Origin: Casuarina equisetifolia | Lineage: Eukaryota; Streptophyta; Magnoliopsida; Fagales; Casuarinaceae | Assembly (NCBI GenBank): GCA_028551475.1 | Contig: CM052360.1 | Coordinates: forward strand, 13,628,501 to 13,692,500 | Length of the DNA stretch: 64,000 nt | Direction: 5' to 3' | Shown: positions 21,517 through 36,100 of the stretch, in pieces | Position numbering within the stretch: the stretch's first letter is position 1 | How the letters are laid out: each line of letters opens with the position of its first letter | Position numbers and translations under genes: made by a program | Notes under the pieces: generated by a model | The model's input: only the letters and a program-made list of their open reading frames with translations | The model's database searches: none | What the model was told of the DNA's origin: nothing

Positions 21517-24500
21517 TATTAGGTCCTAAAAGCAATTTAAGAGGAGGGTGATTTAGGCTTTTTATTCTAGTTTTGTGTATGGATCAATTTCTCATTGGAT
21601 TAAGGTGTAACGTGCTGTTCTTATTATATTGATTTGCATGGCCTAAGGTTTAACCAATGCTATTGCACTTTATATACTCATCATATGGGAACTCAATATC
21701 AAATTATTGAATCAGGCATAGGGATTATCTAAAACAACATAATGTCAACGAATGCAATTGAGCCAAAGTTGTAAGAGAAAAGAGTACATACAATATTTTA
21801 AGTGATTGAAAAAACATTTCTAACCTACCTCCTTTGATAAAACCAATAAGAGGATTTAACTAGTTTCTTTTAAGTGATTGGAGAATTTGAAACAACATAA
21901 TGTCAACAAATACAATTAAGCCAAATGCTAAGAGAAAAGACTACATAGAACATTTTAAGTGATTGAAAAAAATACTTCCAACTCATCTTCTATGATAAAA
22001 TCTATCAAATGATTCAATTAGGTTTTTTAAGTGATTGGAGAAACTTTCCAACCCCCTTCCTTTGACAGTTGTCAAAGGGTGCCTAGTTGAGTAATCCCAT
22101 GGAGTAGTAAGTTATAAGATCAATGCTTGAATGAAATTAAGCTATCCTTACTAGGAATCAACATGTTACAGCATATAAATAACTAAATGTTTAGAAACCT
22201 TAAAATAAAGATTGAAACTTAGCGCCTAGGGTTTCTTCGCTCAGACGATACACAATGAAATTTGTAGTAAGAGTAACAATCTAAGCAATAATGTTAAGAG
22301 CCAACCTAACTCTTGAAATCACAGTGAGAACAAATTGCAGGATTTTCCCTTTTAGCCAATCTAATATCTTATTCTTCTTCATTTCTCATTTTTAACACCT
22401 TCTTTAGAGCTTCAACGTCTCCCTAGTTTAGGCTTGCATAACATCTAGAGTGATAGACTAATTAGGATGATAGAACAACTACAATGATAGGAGATTCAGA
22501 ATGGTTGGATTGTAACCTTTTCTTTCTACCTTCTTCGTTCTCTCCTGTTTTGCATGTGGCCTAGCTACTTTTCAATTCGTTTTTTCTTTTCACTCTATAG
22601 CTTACGACTATTGAAAATCATGTATTTATATATTTTGTTGAGAAAAATTTTATTTACGAATATATAATTTTGTGTACATATATTGAATATCAAAGGAAGT
22701 AAAAGGTGTGCAAATTATAATATCAATTAATGATATTATAAAGTAGCCGGTTTCCTACATTCCATTATCAAACATCACATATGGAGTTAAGATGAATTAT
22801 TTTATGTGTGATTTAATGAATAAAATATTATATTAGTGCTTATAATAAAAGAAAATGATACTTGGTAATTGTGTGCTTATAGGTACTTTTGAAGGATAAA
22901 GATATGCTACTTGTTCAATTTAAATATGAGAGAAAATATATCATTATTGGACCGATTATTTATTGGACTATGGTTGGACCAATTCTTTGTTGAACTATGG
23001 CTAGACCAAGTATCTATTGGACTGTTGCTAGACCGACTATCGATCAAATCATTACTGGATCGATTAAGTATTGGACCCGTATGAAACAGGCCTGTGAAGA
23101 TTAAGCCTGCAGAGCTCAACCTAAGCACATTTCACTTAAGTGAAACATGGCTGTTTCAATTTGATAAGAGACTAAGCTCTTATGTCGAACAGAACGAAGC
23201 CTTAGCTAAATACCTGACTGAAGTCATCCTCTTCCTTCTCTCTCAACAATCGACTCTCCAACGGGAAGAAGAATGAAGTGATGGATGTGTCAGAATGGCA
23301 CTTTGTTGTGAAAATTGCCATCTCTGCAATTATATTATGTCGCTTTTATTAGGTCTCAATGGTAGAATATCAAATAGGTTTGAACCGAAACCCTAAAGTG
23401 TTCAAGGTTTGATAATCTGCTATAAAAGGAGCTTTGGGTGAATGTTTGGTGCTTGAGAAAAATGATATATTGCTTATTTGATTAAAATAGATTAAAGCTT
23501 TGAATCATTTGCTCTCACTGTTGTGTTCTTCAATCTTTGGAGAAAGAAAGAATCTTCAGTGATATTCCTTTAAATCCATTATCCTGTGAATATCAACTGA
23601 TAGATTGATCTTTGTATGTGCTAGATTACTTCAAAATATTATTTGCACATAAAAATCTTTGTAAATCTGAAACCCTAGCTTTGTGAAAATTGGGGGTTTC
23701 GTGATTAAAGCTTGAATTAATTTTACATATGTTTAATTAGCTTTCTAATAAGCTTAATTCCTCACTTATATTACATATTTGAGGATTAGCTTGATGTACT
23801 AAGGTCTTATTAACCTAAACCTTGTAACCAAGAATTGAAATAACTCCTTGTTAAGGAGTTGTGAAGTGTAGAAGAAGATTTCTCCTAACTTGAAGTAAAG
23901 TAGACTTCAACTTGGTTTAAGTTGAAGGAGAAGAGAGTGGAAGTAGGTGAAAAGTGCCGAACCACTGTGTAATTTGTTGACCTTGATTATCTTGTTTTTA
24001 ATTCCTGATTATATGCTATGATATTATTGTGTTAACTAACAACCTTGCATGAATAGTTAAAAAATTATAAATTCAAGATAAAACCTAACTATCCAATTCA
24101 ACCCCCCTTCTTAGATAGCCATAAAACCTTATAGTGATGTCCCCAAGCTTATTCTCATTAACTGCACATGGGTTGGGACATTTACATGGTTTTTCTTGAT
24201 TTGCATGGGCTCCTTGTTTGATCACATATGTTGGACATTTTCTTACTTGCACAAGTTGAGCCTCTTTGAGCTAGATCTTTTCACTTCTTTCTTCCAGTCA
24301 ACACATTACCTCTTCTTTTCTTTTTCTCACATAATGCAGCCTAACAGGCCTTATAAATTTTGATAATACAAATATTCCTTCAAAGTATAATGTCCAAATA
24401 GATACAAAGGTTATGAGAATAATTTATTCAATATTTCCATAATCAAATAAAGTAATATTCCTATAAACCAAGTCATTTAATAACATGTGGAATATTATCT

Positions 24501-24575
24501 ACTTGAAGTACACGGTTATGGAAATAAAAACAAATTATCCTCATCATCAGAAATATTAGTTTACATATCTCAACA
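21517..24575 (-). mobile_element. 3' LTR of the family D element, split by a family B LTR
   Basis: Its right end CTCAACA (24575) and left end TATTAGGTCC (21517) match the ends of the LTR at 40048-42019. Blocks at 21540-22620 and 24140-24560 align in order with 40115-41580 and 41585-42000. The gap between the blocks is the inserted family B LTR. Confidence 0.75.
22636..24132 (+). mobile_element. Family B (Copia-type) solo LTR inside the family D 3' LTR
   Basis: It starts TGTTGAGAAAAATTT and ends near ATAAAACC, after the AATTCAACCCCCCTTCTTAG stretch typical of Copia LTR ends. Relatives in this window lie at 43279-44764 (minus), 45506-46041 (minus), 57661-58034 (plus) and 60007-61767 (minus, attached to a Copia pol). 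The exact right edge is uncertain by a few bases. No internal region is attached, so it is a solo LTR. Confidence 0.7.
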
Positions 24576-27137
24576 ATTTCCCCATTTTTTTTATGATGAT
24601 GAAAACCATGCCATAAGAACATATAACACATGATTGTAAATATTCAAGCACAAACATAATGTTCCCAATGTGTCCAACAAACTCTTCTTTGTCATACTTG
24701 GCTCCTTTTTTTTTTTTTAGTGTATTTCCAATCCAATCTAATTTCTTTAATATCTTCCCTTTTGGATAACATATTGTAAAATTTTCCAATTTCCAATCCC
24801 ATCTAATGTTTCTAATCTTTTCCCTTTTTCCATCATCAGTCTAAAAAATGCAAACTCCTTCTAATAGTAAGACACAGAAACATGGATGGCAAATAATATT
24901 CATGAGAGAGTAACACACTTCCAAGCAAAAAAGGAGAGGGGATAGTACAAATCGAATGAGTAGAGAGAGCAACAAAGATAAGCCTAAGCAATATGTTAGT
25001 CTAGAAGGATTTGCCAACAAAAAATGATAATGTTGCATGTTTGGTGAAATTTTAAATGCAAGTGAACATGTTGAACAAGTAATATAATGATAAGAAAGAT
25101 ATTGTTCTACAGAAATTGGTGATTACTAGACTAATTAATTACTAATGGTGAATAACTCCTAGAATTTATCTAACAAATTCAAATAATAAATGATAGATTA
25201 ACTAACTAAATCTAAAAAAATTAAATATACGAAATATGTTAGAGCATATGATTTCACCATAATTATTAGATATTAATATTGATTATTTATGCTTGCAAGA
25301 GGAATAATATCTTTGTGATGGCGAAACTTCTTAATTTATTTACTATCCTATGTCTAGGTATAGCAAACCTATTTAGCTCATTAATTCACTATATCTTTAT
25401 ATGTGAATTGAAACAAACCAAATACATTAGGATCTATGAATATTCCCAGTTTACATCGAAAGCCACACAAATAATATGGTATATGTCTATCCATATTTAA
25501 TTTATGGTTACACATTACAAGAAGCAACTACATATCATCTCTTGTCGGTCTCAAATATGCAAATTAGATCATTCAAGTGATAGCTAATCATTTAAAAGCA
25601 TTAAACACAATAACATATAACTTCACATAAATAAAATATCTTACAAAACATACTAATCATAAGATTTATACTATCATAATTAGGTTATATCGTAGCTCTA
25701 ACAAAAGTAAACTAAAACATAAGAAAATAATGAGGAAGAACTATAATAGGAAACAAAGAAGGCATCTTGAATCAAAGAACAAAAAGTCTAGTCGCCCTTA
25801 TTGTCTTCTCTTCAAGAAAACCTTGAATTCTTGGTCCCTCTCTTGAGTTGTGCTCAATTTCCTTTTCTCTTAAATAGAGTCTTGGGTTTAGACCTTATCT
25901 CAGTAGAACTCAATTTTAGATACCTAAAACAATTGGGTTTTGAACTCCTAAATTAATTGGGATTTGAATTCCTAACATGACTGAAGTTTCTTATTTATTT
26001 AGAAAACCCAATAACAATAGAAAATCTAATAACAATTATCCAAAACCTAAGCCCATCTTGACTCTCTTGATCTTGATATTATGATTTTGCCACATAATAA
26101 GCATAAGGTTCTCCTTGTTCATCCTTTTTCTCCTTACCTCCTTATGCTACATAAACAAGACAAATTTAGTAAATAAAGAGGAATTCAAATGTTTTTTCAC
26201 AATTATTAAAGTTATCTATTGCCTAAAATAGGTAAAATAACTCTATAAAAATAGAGTTATCATTGCATATGGTAGAGTAACACTTAAGCATGTAATGACA
26301 TGGAATTGCATAACAAATATGACATATGAGTGAACTAACCCCTCACATTTTTCATACTAATATGTCATTAAAAAGCAATCTAGCAAAAAACATGTATTGG
26401 CAAGAAACATAGATGGTATATGTATAAATGTGTTGCTATCATAAACCATATTAAAAAAGATAGTTCAACCAGTATAACATATAAGGAGCATGTGGTAGAT
26501 TGCAAATAATGAACTCCATTTAGTGCATTGGTGATTAATCATAGAATAAGCAGCATATATGCATAGCAAGTAAACTCTCCCTTAGATTATAATGGTAAAT
26601 ATTGTAACATCATCGAGAGTTATCCTATCACTAGCAAATAAAGTATTTCCTTGCTAAGCGTAAGAGATAAATGCAATAAGGATCGAATGAGGGAGTTGCT
26701 TTGAACGGAGAACCAAAAGTTTGTACCTAGTATACCATCGAAGTGTGTAAGGTTGCTCTATTTATTATGAAAATACTTTTCCTATTATAGCTTAAGTAAT
26801 AGAAAAAAATGTGGAAGAGACTAACTACTATAGAATTGGATTACAATGGCATGTAGTCATCAAAAGTATTAATAGAGTAAGCATGTCCCAAGGAACCAGC
26901 TAATGTGTTCAAGTCAAAGATATAACAATGAGGTTCCAGTGTAGGATCAAGGTGACAACAAAAAAAATACTAAAGGAATTAGCTCTATCACTATTTATAG
27001 GAGTATGAATAATAAGTGACCGTTAAACTCTATGATGCTGCCATATTATCTTTTTGAAGAAACTCCTCCTTAATTAAGGCCATAAAACACTTTTAGAAAG
27101 TGTAAGCCCCCTTCAAGCTTGGGTGTAAAAACTGGAA
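24576..27137. other. Family D interior, part 1
   Basis: The stretch is very AT-rich, without a coding frame longer than about 95 codons and without a domain. It begins with the CCCCATTTTTTTTATGATGATG purine-tract region (minus sense) next to the 3' LTR. Plant Copia elements have similar non-coding 3' regions. I see no host gene. Confidence 0.5.
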
Positions 27138-27898
27138 TGTTGTAGTGACATTTGTTTGAATATCCTTGCTATTAGTACACTATTTATTGATTGCGGACTT
27201 CTAAATTAGTTAAAAGAATGTTTTCCTTTTTGGACGGTGAGGTTCTAAGACCTTTAAAAAGAGTGCTACAGGATAAGAGGATAAGTCTTTTGATAACAAA
27301 CTATCAGATTCAAGACCAAGATTTAAGCTGGACGAGTAACGTTTTTTTTGTTTTCTATTCTTCCTTGCTTGTCCAATGGTTACAATCTATAAATAACTCC
27401 ACATATATTCACAACCACACAATCACAACAACCCACGGCAAGTCTCCAACTCCTACAACAATTAGCCAATGAAAAAAAAACCAATCTATCTCATAGCTAC
27501 TCCAACTACTACCAACCACAAGGATTACGTAGACAATTCACCTAACATTCCACAAACACCCACAATAACAATACACCGATTCATTCACACAACCTTCACA
27601 GAAAACCCATGAACATAACTACACAATAGGAGCAATACATAGAAATAGAAACACATACACAGCTTCTATAGGAGGCTGCCACCACCGAAACACTAAACTG
27701 CAACTTCTATGGGAGGTTGCCATCAAATGCCTCTTTCATGCGAGACAACACCTAAAGTCCTTCTCTCTAGAATGTTTTGCACTTCTCCTATAAGCTCCCT
27801 TTTATTATCTTTACTTTTGCCACTTATTATTGAGCCCCCTAGCCAAGACTTGGTATTATAAAGCTTATACTTGTCTTGGCCCAAGTTAGCCTATAACA
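27138..27898 (-). mobile_element. 3' LTR of the nested chromovirus
   Basis: The boundary at 27898 follows a minus-strand purine tract (AAGGGGTGGGGAG) and starts TGTTATAGGC. The other end is CTACAACA at 27138, giving 761 bases with the TGTT...AACA ends usual for plant LTRs. Confidence 0.65.
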
Positions 27899-29248
27899 AC
27901 TCCCCACCCCTTATGAAAAGACCTTGTCCTTAAGGTCTATATTAGGATACCTCATCTTCAGCTGCTCAATTAGATGCCACGTTGTGTCATTAGGTGATAA
28001 TCCCTTCCAATGCACAAGTAACTCTTCTTGGTTCTTCCTTATCCTCTTATCAAGTATGGCTTGAGGTCGGGCTACCAATGCATCCTCCTCATCCACCAGT
28101 TGGGAAACATTTGTTTCTAGTTCTACCTTCTTACCAAGCACCTTCTTTAGTTTGCTCACATGAAATACAGGATGTATCTTGGTTCCTTTTGGTAATTTCA
28201 ACTTGTAAGCAACTCTCCCCACTTGCTTTATGATCTCAAATGGCCTGTAATACCTTGGTGACAGTTTTTGATTTCTACAAACCCCAACGGACAATTGATG
28301 ATATGGTTGAAGCCTTAAAAACACATGCTCCCCCATTGCAAATTCTACCTCTAAATGCCTTTTATCATACACCTTCTTCATTTGATTCTTGGCCTTTACC
28401 ATTTTTTCCTTTAATTCTTTTAGCATATGCTATCTTACAATTATTTCATTATCCACTGCATCCACATTTGAACTACCCAGAACATAATCCAAAAGGTTAG
28501 GAGGTGGCTTACCATATACTACCTCATATGGTGTCTTGTTGTGTGAGCTATGCATGCTCATGTTGTAACACCACTTTGTCCAAGCTAACCACTTACTCTA
28601 TTGTTTCGGTTAATCACCTATGAAGCAACTTAAATACATCTCAAGAGTCTTGTTAACCATTGTTGTTTGTCCATTTGATTGTGGATGGTATGCTATAGAG
28701 TAATTGAGCCTTGTACCATGTAGAATGAAGAGCTCTTGCCAAAACGCACTAGTGAAAATTGGATCCCAATCTGAAACTATCTTCTAGGGCATGCCATAAA
28801 GCTAGTAAATGTTTTGGAAAAATACTTTTGCCACAGTTGGTGTTGTATAGGGTGTCTAAGCGCAATGAAATGTGTCATTTTAGAAAATCTATCCATTACT
28901 ACTATAATGCAATTTTTTCCCTTGGATTCATGTAACCCATCTACAAAATCCATGGCAACCTCGATCCAAACCTCTTTAGGCATTGGCAAGGGTTAAAGTA
29001 GCCCTGCTGGCAAGCCATTAGGATCCTTATTCCTTTGACATATTTCGTACCCTTGTACAACCCTAATGATTGTTGACTTCATCCATTTCTAATATAAAAC
29101 AAACTTCACCCTTTGTAGTGTTTTACTAATCCCCTTATGTGCTAAAGAATGAATCTTTTTAACTATTGGATGCCTTAACTCTGACTCCTTGGGTAAAAAT
29201 ATCTTTCCTTTGTAAAAAATAAATTCATCTCTACATTCTCATCCTTGT

Positions 29249-30023
29249 TGATGCAAATGTACTTAAGGCCCAATACCACGAGTTCCAACATTAAAGAATT
29301 AAAAGTCCATAACATAACCCAATGGGTCCAAGAAGGCCAAGGTTGAAGAGCAGTCAAAGAATATTCCATAGCATCTCTACAATCTTTAATATGGGGGGTT
29401 TCCTAAATAATTGTTGAGTCCTTAATTTGTTATGTTTAATTTATTATTTGAGAATATTTCCTTTTATTTGGTTTTCCTTAATTGTCTAGGTTCCATACTA
29501 GACATACTTATCATAATTTATCTGGATTTCCATACTTATCAAATCTCTGATTTGTTTAGGAGTCTCTAATTTGTCAGAATTCATATTTGTCAAGACTTCC
29601 TTAATTTTAGGGATTCTTGATTTGTTAGGATCCTTCTAGAACTAGGTTTTAAGGATTCCTGATTTACCAGGTTCCTTCTAGGATTAGGTTTAGCTGCCTA
29701 TTTAAAGGGAGAATTGTTTCATTGTAAGCAAACTTGTTTTTCTAGAGAATAGAAACCTCAAAGTTGTGTGATCAACTTTTGCATCCTTTATCCAATTCTT
29801 GCTAGGGATTGGTGGTGGTCCTTGATTGGTGGTGTTGCCTTTACATCTTGGAGCTTATTGGCATCTATTTTTTATTTTTATTCTTTATATTTTCGTTTTT
29901 CCTCCCTTCTTCCCTACCAACACTCACTTTTCCCACAGAAAACCCAAAAGCACAAAAAAAAAATTGATTCTTACTTATTTTCTTGACCCTAGCTCGTTCA
30001 AGCCCACCATTAGATTCACATCA
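29249..30023 (+). mobile_element. Solo LTR (family A) with 5-base target duplication
   Basis: It begins TGATGCAAATG and ends TTCACATCA (775 bases). The identical five bases CTTGT stand on both sides (29244-29248 and 30024-30028). It interrupts the chromovirus pol, which continues in the same orientation beyond it. The same LTR family supplies 1-302 and 627-1138. The perfect target duplication and lack of interior mark a solo LTR left by recombination. Confidence 0.9.
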
Positions 30024-33000
30024 CTTGTCCAGCATGTCCCAACATTCTCCTTAAAATAGGAAGGGTTTCTTACCTCATCTTTAATTGGTTTGAGCCAAAA
30101 GGGAATTAGAGCTGAAAAAGCCATCATGGAATCTTCTTCTTCTTTCGGTTTAGATTTGTAGAACTCAGTTCTTCCCTTTCTAACTTCCTTGATAGTGCAT
30201 CAACCACCTTATTCTCCCTTCCAAATTTATATTTTATGATAAAATCAAACCTCATCAACTTAACAAGTCATTTTTGTTGTGCTGGAGTAACTATCCTTTG
30301 TTCTCATAAATGCTTTAAACTTTTTTGGTCCGTTCTCACCACAAACCTTTGTCCCAAAAGATACGACCTCTATTTATTAATAGCTACTACCATGACCATT
30401 ACTTCTTTCATATAAGTTGATAATGGGCATTTCCTCCTTTCAAAGCTTGGCTTATGTATATGATAGGATGTCCATTTTGAGACAAACCACTCCAATACCA
30501 TTGCCTGATGCATCATATTCAACCACAAACTCTTGGTTAAAGTCAGGAAGGGCTAATACCAATGCTTCTAATAATGCTTTCTTCAAGGTCTAGAATGCTT
30601 CTTCTACTATTAACCCCTAATTGAATCCACCATCCTTTTTTAATAACTCTATTAAGGGAGCTTCCATTTGCCCATATGGTGTAATGAATCTGTGATAATA
30701 TTCTATTAACCCCAAAAACCCTCTTAAACTCTTCAAGTTGGTAGGTTGAGGCCTCTCCATCATGTCTTGAGTCTTATCTTTATCCACCACCATTCCATTG
30801 GCACTAAGTACATGTCTTAAGTATTTAACCTCCTTTTGGCCAAAAGCACACTTACTTTGCTTTAAATACAACTTGTGTTCCCTTAATTTTTGAAAAACCC
30901 TCCTAACATGCTCCAAGTGGGTCTCCCAATCAGCACTATTAACCAAGATGTCATCAAAGAATACTAGAACAAACTTCCTTAAAAACTCCTTAAAAGTAGT
31001 GTTCATCAACGCTCAGAAGGTCGAAGGAGCATTGGTCAACCTAGATGCCATCACCAAAAACTCATTATGCCTTTGATGGGTTTGGAAGGCCATCTTATAC
31101 ACGTCATTTGGGTGCATTCTCACTTGATGATACCCTAACTGCAAGTCTAACTTAGTGAAATAAGTGGCTTTTTTCAATTCATCAATTAACTCTTCTACTG
31201 TGGGAATGAGAAATCGACCTTGATAGTTTGCTTGTTAAGGACATGATAATCTACACAAAGTCTTCAAGACCCATCTTGTTTCTTGACTAACAAAACCAAT
31301 AAGGAATATGGGCTAGTGCTTGGCTAGATGATCTCGTTATCTAGTAATTCCTTTACCATCCTTTCAAGTTCATTCTTTTGATAGTAAGGATATTGGTATG
31401 GTTTTGATGCTACTGGATCACTTCTAGACTTAACAGAAATTCTATGGTCACAATTTCATTGTGGTGGTAACTCGGTTGGTGTTTCAAAGAGATCTTTATA
31501 CTCAACTAATAACTTCTCTAACTTTTTTATGTTTTGTCCTTCTTCTTCATCATTTAACCTCAACTCTCTTCCAACCAATGCCTTCAATTGAAAATCAGAA
31601 TCCTCCTTGGGAACCATACATATGTGTAAGAGAACCTTTTCTGAATTATGCCTTAATTCCTTATTCATCTTTTGTTCTTTAATTAGTTTATTCTCCTCAG
31701 CTCTCAATCCTTGCAACATAAACTCTTTATCACCCACCTTAAAAGTCATTTGAAGCTCATCCAAATCAAAAGTGACTTTTCCTAAAAAGCGCATCCATGG
31801 AGTGCCAAGAACTGCCTTCGGACCTCTTAACTCTAAGAAATAGAAATCTACACTCATCCTTACCTTTTGTACTATTACTATTACCCGTCTACAAATTCCT
31901 TCACTCCTTAAGGTGTCTCCACTAGCCACCTCTACATTTATATTTTTACTTGGTTTAGGAATTATTCCCCACTTGTATGCTAGTTTACTACTAAAAAAAT
32001 TGTGCGTGCTACCTAAATCCACCAATAAACACACCGTGTTTTTGTTGTCTCCAATCTTCCCCATAAATCTTATCATTTATGGAGTTGTGGAACCATATAG
32101 GGTGTTGAGAGTGATCTTTGGTTACACATCTATGAGTTCCTCTACCACTTCCTCTCCATTTTTTCTCCATTTGACTTTTCTCCTACCATTACATATAATT
32201 TCTTTTTACACTTATGGGTTGAGGAAAACTTTTCATCACATCCCCTCAGGGGATAACTTCTTATTTAGATTAGACTTTGGAAATTCCTTTTTACCTTCTC
32301 TATCCCTGGACTTGTACTCAAATGAATACGATGATTTGCTCACCTTACCATATCCCACCTCTTCCTTAAACAATTTTGTCAAACCTATTGCTTCATCTAA
32401 AGTAGTTGGCCTTCTAGCCTTCACTTCACGCCTTAAGGATTCCTTTAAGCCCCTTAGATAGCAACCCATTTGTTGCTTCTTCGTCAAATTATCTACCCAT
32501 ACTAACATCTTAGTGAACTCCTCATTATATTATGCCATAGAGCTTGTTTGGCATACCTTTAACAAATTGCGAAAGAAGTCCTTATAAATTGTAGGACCAT
32601 ATCATGCCAGAAATGCCTTTGTTAACATTGGCCATGTTAACTGTTGATCTCCTAATTTTTGCTGGTACACTTCAAACTAGAATTGTGCTCCTTCCTTAAA
32701 GTGCCATGATGCAATTAGGACCTTATTTGTTTATGGCGTTCTATGATATCTAAAAAATTGTTAGTCCAACATATCCAACCTATTAGATCCTTTCCCCCTT
32801 TAAACTTGGGAAAATCAAACCGCACAATGTTAACCTTGGGCTGGTCCTCTTTACAACATCCTTGATTACATTGTTCCTCCCCCCAATCATTATCACCCTC
32901 CACTTTTATTGATTTACTTTCCTCTTTTTCTTTGTTTTACTAGGAATTCTCTATATCCTTTTCTTGCTCCACTTTAATCTTTTTGTCAGCATCAAAACCA

Positions 33001-33185
33001 TCTTTCTTAGTGTTGATTTCCTGTAATAAACTCACAATTTGATTAAACTTCCCTTATAAATCATGGCTTTGCTAGGTAAATCATTTGTCAAACTCAGAAT
33101 TCTGTTGAGAAAACCTTCTTTCTATTTTTGAATTCTATTGCACAAACCTTTTTTCTAGTTTTGCATGGATGGCTTGTGGTAACTT

Positions 33186-36100
33186 TAGGAAGGAAGCATG
33201 AGAGTTTGTTAAAAAAAAAAAAATTTTGAAATAGCATCATAAGCTTCCAACTGAAGTTACTAGTCAATTAGTCTTGAAAAATTTGAAAAAGGACCAACAT
33301 CTTGTTTTACAAAGAAGTTAAGTTGTCATGAAATGAGTTTCCAAATTTTTTCAAATATGGGCTGACTGAAAAAGGAAGTAGTAAAAATAAGATTATTCAA
33401 GATGGACACCAATGCATAATAAGTATAGCATAAAAAGTTTCACAATTCATATATTAATAGCACTTTAATGGGAGATATAAGTATTCATCATCAAGATAAT
33501 ATAGATGATGGCATAAAATGAAGCATACTCCCCCTTAAATTAAGCTATTTCTTTATACTTATCCCCTGTAGGTATTCAAACCTGAAACTAAAGAGGGATA
33601 CTTATATATTTGGGGTGCAACACTAGTTGAATCTTGTAAAGCTTTCTAGAGAACCTTGTAGGGCATCTCAATTTTTCATATAGAAATGCAAGATACATAG
33701 CAATCATGTAAACATAGAGAACATGTTAATGATTGAAAGCTTGTTTCATGATTGTCTTGCAAATAGTTATATGAGAAACCAGTTTGCTCTGATGAAGAAT
33801 GAAAATTGCAAAGTTTGGTTTTCTCCCGCTACTATGTTGCTAAAAATGTTTCTCATTGCAGTAGTGCATAACATAATATCATATTTAGCTATCTTTTATA
33901 ATAGTTAAAAAAAAAACAGTCCATGAACTCCTAATCAAAATGAAAATAAAGACTTAAATTTTAGAGTTAAAGAAAATTTGATCTTAGGGTGTTCAACGCT
34001 TTTTAAAGTTTCAAAGAACTTATCACTAGCACCAAAAAGGTGAGACCGAGTTTTATAAGTTGATCATCATAAAACCAACTTTTGAATATAAACAACTACC
34101 TGACCAATGCAAATTCAATGATCTTGCAACACTATTATACAAAAAATATATGAATGTAGCGTGTTGGATGAATAATGATCATACCCTTTTAAAGTCGAGT
34201 GGACCATAAGTTAATAAGGAATACTTGTGTAGTTCCACTGATCCAATATAATTCAGTGCATTAAGTGTACTAACACATGAGCATAATTCTCGAAATCTTA
34301 TGCGGGAAATAAACTAAAGATGAATTTGTGCAAGTCCATTTATTTTAAATTATGATAATATAATGAAAATTATGACCATGTCTTTAACATCATGACAAAA
34401 CTAGAAACTTATTCAAGAACCAATTTTTGAAACTTTTGAGAAACAACTTCAACATTTGGTACGACAAAGGCAAGATTAGAAAATTCTGGTTCTTTGAGTG
34501 GAAAAAGTGTTGATGTAAATTAGCGAGTATAGGAAAAGTAATATTAGAAAAGTAATATTTTTTTCTAAGAATAGTCAACACAATTAAGAGATCTCATTTC
34601 AATAATCATATCAAGACTTTTGATTAGAAACTTATTCTTGAATTTTTTTTTGCAAAAGATTATTCAAGAATTGATTTTTCTTAAAAGTCGAGTAGCTATT
34701 GAGTTAAATAAGAAAGTACTTTTCCAGTAGTTGTTTTACTCGAAGGGATTTATATCAAATCAATCTTTAATCTAATGAGTGCATTTGTGAAATCATGAAA
34801 TCATTGAATGCACATGACAGTGAAGCACACATTTATGCAAACAACTAGATTTAAAAATTTATTGTTTAAGGCACATTCAGGTTTGTATGATACTCAATAA
34901 GCTTTTTCCTTTCCTGAAAAGTTTGGTAACTAAAAATGGAAAATATAGCTTTGACTATATATTCTACAAACTAGTCTAAATCGAGGTTTGCCCAATCAGG
35001 TCGTTCATGTCACATGGCCAAATGCTTATTGAGAGAGGAAAGTTTTCCATACTTGGACCAAAGAATAAGTTTTTCGAAGCATAGCATATTTTGAACATGT
35101 CATCAAATATCACTTTTAAGTTCATTTTGGCATATGGGTGATAAATCAATTCATAATGTGGTAGAAATACACTTTAATAAATGCCCAGCTCCCTCTTAAA
35201 TTATATCATTATGATTAAATACTACAAGGAGAAATACCACGTTTATTACTTTAATTTTCATTTCAAAGATAGTTGCTCAAAGTGTAAAACGTTTAGTATT
35301 TTGGTCCCATAAAAGAATCATATTTGACATATACCAAAAAATACTCTCTAGGTAGTAATTAGAAAAGAATAATTATTGCCTTTAAAAGAGACACCAAGAG
35401 TTTTTCTTTTCTAAATTAGATCAAAGGGTTTTCAAAGAGATCTATTTGCCAAATCCGACATTTTTGACTTAACGACATATCAAAAAAGTTTCTTTCCAAA
35501 GATGGACTACAATTTTGTTAGAAATGGGGGGAAAATAAGCTTATTATTTTTAAGAAATCTTCCCTTTTCAGGAATAATCATTCATCTTAGGATTCAATTT
35601 GGAAACCTCCTCAAAACAAATATCTCCTTGAAATATAATTCAAAAAGCATGTTTTAATGCAGATTTATCAATATGTTATTCCCAAAACACATACTTATAA
35701 TGCTCCATGAATTACCTTGGTGAAATCTAGAATGCATATGTTACCTCTAGCATATGATGTACAACATTTTAATCAAGGAGAGAGTAACCTACACTTTTTA
35801 CCATGTTAATCAACAAGAACACGATAACTAATATCAGTGGCTAATAGAATACATAGCATTCTGCAGTGGACTCATATACCAGTAGGTAGAAAATGTTTTA
35901 TGCTTTGAATAGACCAAAAGAAAACTTTCAAAATTGATGCATAATGCTGAGTAAGTAATGCAGATTTTTGTGAGAGACTCTCCCTTTCATGTTGCCGCAG
36001 GAGATTTACATTTAATCAACTAACATGATGATGTTGAGCGGTTATTTTTAACATCATGTACCACTAAAAAAAAATGAACTCATCATTAAGTCAAAAAGTT

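Larger units (their letters stand above)
27138..33185 (-). mobile_element. Ty3/Gypsy chromovirus nested in family D, broken
   Basis: Minus-strand order is gag (about 32236-32960), retropepsin with the DLGSTHNFFS active-site motif (31456-32076), reverse transcriptase (about 30600-31300, including VFFDDILVNS), integrase (about 28540-29240), integrase C-terminal part and chromodomain (27911-28426), purine tract, and 3' LTR (27138-27898, TGTTATAGG to CTACAACA). The chromodomain end (ILDKRIRKNQEELLVHWKGL) marks a chromovirus. No 5' LTR is visible near 33185. The element carries a solo LTR between its RT/RNase H and integrase parts and has many breaks, so it is an inactive fossil. Confidence 0.85.
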
